This document shows, piece after piece, positions 56,088-64,000 of a stretch of 64,000 nt of DNA. The notes beneath the pieces were generated by a model that worked only from the letters and a program-made list of their open reading frames with translations, made no database searches and was not told where the DNA came from. Source of the stretch: Zea mays (taxonomy: Eukaryota; Streptophyta; Magnoliopsida; Poales; Poaceae); NCBI RefSeq assembly GCF_902167145.1, contig NC_050096.1, positions 197,672,566-197,736,565 of the forward strand, in the 5' to 3' direction. Made by a program: the position numbers and the translations under genes. Positions within the stretch are counted from its first letter, which is position 1. Each line of letters starts with the position of its first letter.

Positions 56088-58910
56088 ATGACTTCGCTAG
56101 GTCATCCGGACCGCCTCCAGTCTGAGGTGGCGCTCAACCTGGTGCGTGGCCTGCTCGGGTGGAGCGCGCCGAGGCTCGCCAGAAGGATTCGCGCCGGCGT
56201 TGCTCCCCTCGGCAATCTCGCCGCTGGGGAGTTCATTTTGTTCGTCTCCTACATCTCCTGCGGGTTGGTGCTGCCGATCTCGCCTTTCTTCTTGCTGCTA
56301 TTGGAGGAGTTCGAGCTCCAGCTTCAGCACCTTACGCCCCACTCCATCCTCCAAGTAGCCATCTTCGTCCACCTCTATGAGATGTTCATAGGGGTGGCCC
56401 TGTACTTCCCTCTTCCGCCACTTCTTCATGCTGGTCAAGTTTGGGAAGGCTAGGGACCATCTTGGTGCCTACTACTTTCAGACGAGGCCGGATTCGGCCG
56501 TAGCCTACATCTCCACCTTCGGCGGCGTGAGATGGGAAAACTGGCGCGACGACTGGGTGATCGCCAGCGCCGAGGCCAACGACCGCCTCGTCCTGCCGAG
56601 CAACGGGCCATCCCTCGGCCGCAAGCATTAGAGGACCAAGCCATCGATATCGCTAGAGCTTTTGCCCGTACTGGACAGGATCAAGACCTTGGCAACTAGT
56701 GGTCTGACCTCCATGCATGTGGTCGGCGACTTCCTGAAGCGTCGGGTCATGCCATTGCAGAGGAGGTCGCGCCTGTGCTGCTGGTTCACTGGCTCGAATG
56801 ATATCGGCAGGATCCAGCACTGGCCGTGTATCGACCTGTCCTAGGAGGAGCTGGAACTCTTGGTGAAGGGGATTACTGGTGAGTCCTTTATCCCTAATTC
56901 CTTGATACTCCCCCAGGACATCCCGACTCTTTGTGATGATCCAGGGCTGCGAACGACGGTCCTGGCCACGCTGCCGACCCTCGACGACAGCGGCGTGGTG
57001 GTTCGTCAGACCGGCGGTCTGGACCCCCTCTGTGGGATCCAGATCCCCAGTGTACCGGCTAGGGGTCCTTAGCCCACCGGTGCGTCCCCAAGCGCTCCCA
57101 CCGTGGCCCCTAGCCCCTTGGACAAGGGTAAAGGGGCTGCAAGCAGCACCTTCGCCCCAGTTGGTTCTGGGAGGTCAGAGGAGGAGAGGCGACGCTGGTT
57201 GCGTCACACCGACGGGTCACTTGTCTCGGACCCCTCCAGAAGCGCCAGAGAACTGCTGGCGGGGCCGAGGAGGCCAGCTCCCAGGCCCATGGCACGCAGA
57301 GGCACGCTAGTCCTCCGGTGCCGCCGCCACCACAGTAACAACAGCAGCAAGAGCGGCGGATGTCCCACTTCTAGGGTCACTGGAAAGTCCAGAGCCCCAA
57401 GTAAGTGTAGCCCCTTTTTTCCACGAGTCTAGTTATCATGCCGACGGGTCTTAACCCATCCTTTTTTAGCCAGGGCTTCCTCCCCCTCTGCTCCCAAGGT
57501 CGCACCTCCTTCGCCAGATACCAGGCCCGCCGGCGGTTCTGGCTCTCAGCAACAGGAATCTACTGAGAGTGGTGTCAGCGGAGCGCACCCATCTGCCGCC
57601 GGGACATCGCCACCGGCCTCCCACGTCCCAGCTAGGGGTTCGGCTAGAGTAGCGCCAGTGCCAGGCACCACAGCGGTGAAGGAGGTCCCAGCTGGGGGAC
57701 CTGTGCCTGCCCCCGACACCGGGGGTGACCTAGGAGGCGCGTCCAGCTCCGTCCCTCCGCCTGCTCCAGAGGAGATGGAGGTGATTTTTGGGGGGCGGCT
57801 CTGGTCAGGTGCCAAGCCAGACGCAGCGCCAATCCCCCTTCCCCGGGTGTTGTCTCACGCCCACCAAGTCCTCAATGAAACCAAGGCAGCCATCCGGCGG
57901 GAATGGGAGGCACTAGAATCTGAGCACCAGCGCCTTAGCGACTAGCGCACCCAGTTGGAGGAGCGCACCAAGGCAGTGTCCCGCCAGTTCGCCTCTGAGC
58001 AGTCCGAACTCGCGCGAGACCGCAAGGATTACAAAAGGGACCTCCAGAAGGTGTTCGCAGGGAGCTGGAGGCGTCCCGACGGGAGAAGAGGGTGGCCAAG
58101 AGGGAGGAGGCCCTGAGCCAGAGGGAGGCCCTCACAACAGAGCTCCGGGCCAAGCTGAATGCTCTGGACCAAACCCTGGAGGCTCAGCGGGTCCAGCAAG
58201 TGGAGGCCATAGAAAGGATGAAGAAATGGCAGCAAGAGCTGGAGGACAAGGCCAACGACATTGCCCTCGCCAAGGAGAACCTCAAGGAGAAGGGTACGTC
58301 CCTGGACAGGCGGGAGATGGATCTCGCCAGGCGGGAGAAGGATCTCTCCTTCAGGGAGGAAATGCTTGAAAGGCGGGGCATGTTGCTGGCTGAGCACGAG
58401 CTGGAGGCGAAGGAGAAGGAGCGGAAGCTGGAGGAGCGGATCCGCCGGTCCGAAGCGGTGCAGGCGGCGCCGGGTCTCCAGGTGACGGAGGCCACCAAGA
58501 AGGCCCTAGAAGATCTCCAGGCAGAACACCACGCTGGGGTCCAGCGGATAGCTGAGTGGGCCGGTGAGGCGAGCACGGCGCTGGTGCCACTGGGGATAAG
58601 TCCTATCCCAGTGTCGGAGCTACCAGCGTCGATCTCCAATGCCCTACCGGTGTTGGACTCCGCCGTCGAATGCCTTCGTCGCCTAGACCAGATCCTCGAT
58701 GCCCGCCTGGAGGCAGAGGGCAGCAAGCTCTACCGGGCGGTGGTGGATTACGTGCTGACGTGCTTCCGGAGCCATGACCCGGCCATGTCCTTGGCGCCGG
58801 TGCTCGATGGTCCGGTGGCCGCCACAGAAGACGCCGCCCGGGAGAGCATCCAAGACGCCATGGAGACGGTGGCCGCGCGCTTCCAGCGCGACCCTGCCGA
58901 TGCCGAGTAG
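56088..58910 (+). pseudogene. Antisense gene of D: PF04195-like plus coiled coil, one intron
   Basis: Plus-strand gene opposite to D's gag-pol. ATG 56088 (MTSLGHPDRLQ). First exon: hydrophobic segment (ILFVSYISCGLVLPISPFF), LLLLEEFELQ, QHLTPHSILQVAIFVHL, then after a frameshift near 56410 HLGAYYFQTRPDS and ISTFGGVRWENW (the PF04195-like domain, from memory), a linker, and a Pro/Ser/Arg-rich region. Intron 57401-57469 (GTAAGT...CTTTTTTAG, 69 bp). Second exon: Pro/Ala-rich linker, then a long Glu/Arg/Leu coiled coil (58100-58480) with repeated REE/RRE words, and a helical end stopping at 58910. Stops at 56629, 56842, 57070 and 57943 and a frameshift near 58050 make it non-functional. Function unknown; possibly regulatory. 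Confidence 0.75.
57401..57469 (+). other. Intron of D's antisense gene
   Basis: GTAAGTGTAG at the left, CTTTTTTAG at the right, T-rich before the acceptor. The signals only work on the plus strand, i.e. against the retrotransposon's own transcript. Confidence 0.7.
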
Positions 58911-59907
58911 CTCGTACCTGCAGAGATAAAGCTAGGGTTCCGCTTGAAGGCAGATGTAATAATCTTTGGTCTTGTAAGATACTTTTGAGAACTATTAATC
59001 AAACAACACTTATCTGTATGCTATTTGTCCTCACTGTGTGTAGCGTTACCAACTTCTCCCTGGTACCTACCCCCCCTAGGATGTAGGCTCGACGTGTCGA
59101 GGCTGGATACTAGCATACCAAAGAAAGAATTGGTGACCTGGCCCCCAGGAGGTAGTCTCGACTAGGACCTGGACTTGTACACAGCTTTGGCTAAGAAGTT
59201 TTAGTAGCGCACCCATAGGACCCACCAACTGGTATCTTTTATCCTTTGATTCATGCAACAGGACCTACAGGATTTAGCCTGGGAAGCCAAGCCGTATGCC
59301 TAGACCCCCTGGATCATAGCTCCAAATACTAGGACACCCATCGCAGAGTGGTGGAGCGTGCAGGCTTAGGGCACGGAACCAGGCTAAGCGGCTACACAGC
59401 TCCGGACCACCCCAGGAGACGAGTGTCCATTCTCTAGAACCGGACCCCAGGTTGTCGGACCCACAAGACTATAGTTCCAAATACTAGTATACCCGTCACA
59501 GAGTGGTGGAGCCTGCAGGCTTAGGGTACGGAACCAAGCTAAGCGGCTACACAGCTCTGGACCACCCCAGGGAACGAGCACCCATTCTCTAGAACTGGCC
59601 CCCAGGCTGCCGAACCCCCCCTATAGAGGGGTCCTAAACTGCAAGCCTGACTATTCAATTCGTATGTCATCATACCGGCAAGGGTGGGGACTGTATGGGT
59701 GGGTTAGATAAAAATAATGGTTGTAAACTGAAGCAGAAATAAAACCATCACAAAAATAAATCTGGGGGTGAATCTTTTCCTTATAACTTGATATACATGA
59801 GCGTAGGCCAACAGACCGGGTTTATGAGGGCGGACCTCACCGGGTTGACGTACATATATGCGCAATCTAGTTACAAAGGAAGAAAACTGAATTCCCCAGG
59901 TTTGCTT
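58911..59907. other. Non-coding region between antisense gene and pol end of D
   Basis: Colinear with C 2979-3990. The first 120 bp are T/A-rich and probably hold the antisense 3' end. No gene. Confidence 0.5.
59317..59626. repeat. Two tandem copies of the 155-bp unit (element D)
   Basis: TAGCTCCAAATACTAG at 59317 recurs as TAGTTCCAAATACTAG at 59472, with the full unit between. Same array as C 3374-3683. Confidence 0.78.
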
Positions 59908-62900
59908 TTATGGGTAAAACTTATGGAGATACTCTATGTTCCAGGAATTGGGAAGATGCACTCCTTCAGTTGTGGCAAGGCGGACACACCCGAGTCGGCA
60001 TATTTTCATCACCTTGAAGGGTCCCTCCCAGCCGGGGGAGAGTTTGTGGAGCCCTTCTCGGTTCAGTATTCGCCTTAGGACTAGGTCCCCGACCCTGAGC
60101 TCCCTACTATGCACGAACCGTTGGTGGTAGCGCCTGAGCGCATGGTTGTACCATGCATTTTGGATCAGCGCTCGCCATCTGCGCTCGTCGATGAAGTCCA
60201 TGTCCTCATGTCGTAGCTATTCCGGCATAGACTCATCGAAAGCTTGGACTCGTGGGGAGCCCATAATGATTTCCGGGGGAAGGCAAGCTTCGGCCCCGTA
60301 GACCAGGAAGAACGGGGTCTCTTCGATAGCTCGGCTGGGTGTAGTCCGGTTCCCCCATAGCACGGACAAAAGCTCATTGACCCAATTTGCACCATGCTTT
60401 TTCAAGCAGTCATAGGTGCGTGTCTTGAGTCCCCTGAGGATTTCTATGTTTGCCCTCTCCACCTGGCCGTTGCTCTTGGGATGAGCCACAGACGCAAAGC
60501 AGAGCTGGGTGCTGATGCCCTCGCAATACTCCTGGAAGAGCCGACTTGTAAACTGGGTCTCGTTGTCCGTAATGATACAGCTTTGGACCCCAAATCTACA
60601 GACAATCAACCTTAGGAAAGCAACAGCAGCACCCTGGGTGATATTGACCATAGGGGTGGCCTCTGGCCACTTTGTGAACTTGTCGATGGCGACGAAGAGG
60701 AAATGGTACCCGCCGACAGCCCTGGGGAATGGTCCCAGGATATCCACCCCCCATACGGCGAATGGCTAGGAGGGTGGAATCATCTGTAGAGCCTGAGCTG
60801 GTGTGTGTTTGCATGGAACTGACACACCTTGGAGGACTTTACCATCTCAGCTGCATCCTGGAGGGCGGTTGGCCAGTAGAAGCCATGCCGGAAGGCCTTA
60901 CCGACCAGCGTGCGGGATGAGGAATGACTTCCGCACTCACCTCCATGGATCTCCGTGAGCAACTCATGGCCCTCCTCCTGGGTGATGCACCGCATGAGAA
61001 TGCCGTTGGCGCCACAGCGGTAGAGATCCCCTTCCACCACCGCGTATCGTTTAGCCAACCGCACTATGCGCTCTGTGGACACATGATCTTCAGGAAGGAT
61101 ATTTTCCTTCAGATAGTCCCGGATCTCAGAGATCCATGCATTGGGACCACTCTGAGATACTGGCTGTAGCACTAAGGGGCTGGCGGGACCCCCGTTACAC
61201 ACACAATCTTTGGTGGATTCTGCAGTGCTACCGGGACTGCTAGCTTCGAGGTGCTAGTCTCACCCCCTTCGCCCGGCTCGGCAGGCTGGGCGGTAGGTCT
61301 CAGCAGCCGTCTTTTGAAGACGCCCTCGGGCACGGGTGCCCAAGTCAATGCCCTCATGGAGAGTTCATTTGCCGCTGAGTTGTCAGCCCGAGGAACATGT
61401 TGCAGTTCCAGGGCCATGAAGTCCTTTTCCAGCTTCCTCACGTGGAGGAGGTAAGCTGCGAGCCTAGGCTTGTTGCAGCTACATTCCCCGCGGACTTGCT
61501 TGATGATCAGCTGGGAGTCCCCCTTCACGAGGAGCTGATGGATCTCTAGGGATAGGGCCACAGACAAGCCGAAGATCAGCGCTTCGTACTCCGCCATGTT
61601 GTTAGTGGCTTTAAACTCGAGGTGCACCATGTACTTCACTTGATCTCCGCTTGGGTCGACGAGGACCACCCCAGCACCGCCACCTTGCTGGCGGGCGGAC
61701 CCGTCGAAGAAGAGTGTCCAGTGGGGCTCGGTGAAGACCGGGACCCTGGGCTCCGCAGGTGTGGGGTCTGAATCGGGATCCGGACCCCCAGGAGCGCTCG
61801 GGGGAGGGGTCCACTCCATGATGAAGTTAGCCAGGACCTGGCTCTTGACAGCATGGTGAGGCTGGAAGTCAAGCTGGAACTCTGCAAGTTCCACGGCCCA
61901 CTTGGCGATGTTGCCTGTGGTGTTAGAGTTGTGGAGGATGGCCCTTAACGGAAAGGAGGTCACCACCATGACCCTGTGTGCCTGGAAATAGTGGCGCAAC
62001 TTCCTGGATGCAACAAGCACAGCATAGAGAAGCTTGTGCGTCTCAAGGTACCTAGCCTTTGCCTCATGGAGGACCTCGCTGACGTAGTAGACCAGCTTCT
62101 GTATGGTCTGGACCCCTACAGTTGGCCTCGGGTCCTCAAGGTCCATGGTGGTCGGACCACCAGCTTCCCCTAGAGGAACTTCCTGACTCCTCTAGGGATG
62201 TTGCGCCATCCTTTCGACGACCAGCACCATGCTCACTGCCTCTGCCGCCGCTGCAATGTACAAGTACAGCGGCTCCCCTGGCTCCGAAGCTACCAGTATC
62301 GGTAGGGACACAAGGTGCTGCTTCAACTCTTGGAAGGCACGTTCTGCCTCCTCGATCCAAGAGAATGGACCGGACTTCCATAGGAGCTTGAAGAAGGGTA
62401 GCGCCCTCTCAGCCAGTCGTGAGATGAAGCGACTAAGGGCGGCCAGGGACCCCGTAAGCTTCTGGACGTCCTTGATTTGGGCCGGAGGCCTCATTGCCTC
62501 AATTGCTCTGATCTTCTCTGGGTTTGCTTCAATGCCCCGATGCGAAACCAGGAATCCCAGAAATTCCCCAGCGGAGACACCAAAGACGCACTTATCCGGG
62601 TTTAGCTTTGTGCGCGTCGCCCGCAGCTTGTCAAAGACCAGGGTTAGGTCTTCCACCAGAGTCAACCCCCTCTTAGTCTTGACCATGATGTCATCGACAT
62701 ATATCTCTATCCTGTCCCTAATCAGGTCCCCGAAGGTCTTACTCATTACCCGTACAAATGTCGATAAGGCGTTTCTCATACTGTAGGGCATTACAACATA
62801 GCAGTAAAGCACATCCACAGTTACAAAAGCGGTATGCTTCCTATCTTCCCTAGCCATCTAGATCTGATGGAAACCAGAGTAAGCATCTAGAAAGAACAAG

Positions 62901-64000
62901 AGGTCGCACCCGGAGGTAGAATCCACGATTTGATCTATGCGTGGAAGTGGATACGGGTCCTTGGGACAAGCCTTATTAAGGCTGGTGTAGTCGATGCACA
63001 TCCGAAGCTTCCCGTTCGCCTTTGGAACAATGACTAGGTTGGCCAGCCACACTGGGTGATGAACCTCTTCGATGAAGCCAGCGTTTAGCAGCTTCCAGAC
63101 CTCCTCACAGATGAAGTCCTGCCGCTCAATGGACTGTCTGCGTGGTTTCTGACTCACCGGTTTGGCGTTAGGGTGGATCTTCAGATGGTGCTCAATCACC
63201 TCCCTGGGGATCCCAGGCATCTGCAATGGTTCCCATGCGAAAACGTCGACATTTGCCCGAAGGAAGGCGACGAGCGCGAGTTTCTATTTCTCCTCCAGAT
63301 TGCCCGCGATGCGGGTGGTTTGGGAAGAAACTGCGCCGACCTGGATGGCCTTGACAGGACCGCCGTCTTCTCCGGATGGCTGCACCTTTGGCACCTTGGT
63401 AGGTGCCTTGGTACCGGAGGTCGAGGGGTCCCTCCCTCCGTCGTCTAGGCGAGCAGTTTCTGCCGCCAGGGCGTGCAGCTTCTCGACAGCCGCAAGCACA
63501 GCGGCGCGGTCACCCCACATGGTAAGGACGCCAGCCGGGGACGGCATCTTGAGGACCAAATACCCGTAATGGGCAATGGCCATGAACTAGTATAGGGCCG
63601 GCCTGCCAATGATGACATTGACGGGGAGGTTAACCTCCGCAACGTCGAACTGGACGTTCTCTGTGCAGAAGTTTTCCTCGGTCCCGAACGTAACTGGGAG
63701 TGCGATGCTCCCAAGGGGATACACCGGTTGTGGGCCCACTCTAGAGAATGGATGAGAGGGTCCCAGTCAGGACCCTGGGATCTGCAGCTGCTTGAATGCA
63801 GCATGACTGATGACATTGAGCCTAGCCCCACCGTCAATCAGGACATGGTGCAACCACATGTTGGCGATGACAGGGCCGGTAATGAGTGGTAGTATACCAG
63901 CCCCTGCCATGTTGTCGGGGCAGTTGGATGCCCCGAAGGAGATTGTGGTGCTCCTCCACCATTGATGTAGAGCAGCCTTCGGGACCCCTGGGACTGCCGA
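59908..64000 (-). pseudogene. pol of D: protease, RT, RNase H, integrase (partial, damaged)
   Basis: Read from the window edge leftward. Protease LIDGGARLNVIS near 63815-63850. RT: LRMCIDYTSLNKACPKDPYP near 63000, FLDAYSGFHQ, and catalytic YVDDI (near 62690-62705, intact), then KCVFGVSAGEFLGFLVS. An RT-linked RNase H remnant is followed by an archaeal-type RNase H (LFFDGSARQQGGGAG near 61690, EYEALIFGL, GDSQL, ADNSAANEL). Integrase: HHCC region near 60830-60960 (GFYWPTA; the first Cys of the pair reads Ser, SSKVCQ), TDNETQF near 60570, GQVERAN; C-terminus with VGDLVL and a stop at 59908. In-frame TAGs at 60217, 60768, 62858, 63284, 63584 and near 63770, plus a frameshift near 60815. gag lies beyond 64000. 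Confidence 0.88.

Larger units (their letters stand above)
25119..64000 (-). mobile_element. Element D: Tat-clade Ty3/gypsy element, split by A, open at right edge
   Basis: Minus-strand element. Its 3' LTR is split by A (25119-25204 and 54400-55457). Inside are the purine tract, an antisense gene on + (56088-58910), a non-coding region with a 155-bp tandem pair, and pol from integrase (59908) back to protease at the window edge. gag and the 5' LTR are beyond 64000. The left 5-bp flank is ACAGG (25114-25118); the partner is outside. Tat-clade placement rests on the archaeal-type RNase H after RT and the antisense gene between pol and the 3' LTR. Confidence 0.85.

Overview
This is a plant nuclear window made almost entirely of nested LTR retrotransposons. 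The families (Tat-clade Ty3/gypsy with antisense genes, a long-LTR chromovirus, a Sirevirus-derived gag-only element, a short Stowaway MITE) point to a grass, probably a panicoid such as Saccharum, Sorghum, Miscanthus or maize. That placement is inference from memory of repeat families. I see no intact host gene, rRNA gene or functional tRNA gene. I gave the elements letters.

Left half (1-21522): element G (+ strand, only its 3' part is in the window) carries two insertions. Element C (- strand, 1-7350, with all but about the first 10 bp of its left LTR visible) sits in G's antisense gene. Element E (- strand, 9387-21179, 5-bp duplication ATTAT) sits in G's 3' LTR. C keeps LTRs, gag and the antisense gene but has lost nearly all of pol. 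E keeps two nearly identical 2.36-kb LTRs and a gag-like reading frame of 524 codons, but has no pol and 5.4 kb of AT-rich non-coding DNA.

Middle (21523-25118): 3.6 kb of older sequence with an 80-bp Stowaway-like hairpin, MITE-like remnants, a tRNA-like fragment and two diverged copies of another repeat.

Right half (25119-64000): a four-level nest. Element D (- strand, runs off the right edge) carries element A (+ strand, 25205-54394, duplication CCTGT) in its 3' LTR. A carries element B (- strand chromovirus, 32901-48583) inside the last codons of its integrase. B's left LTR carries a 652-bp hAT-type element (34366-35017, 8-bp duplication GCTGGATC).

C, D and G are related: similar LTR ends, the same purine tract, and an antisense gene between pol and the 3' LTR. 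In D that gene has a clear intron whose GT..AG orientation shows it is read opposite to gag-pol. A carries two decayed copies of a related antisense gene and a remnant of a G-like purine tract/LTR start, which suggests past recombination between families. All pol genes seen are damaged. B is the least damaged and has an intact extra reading frame (ORF0) before gag.
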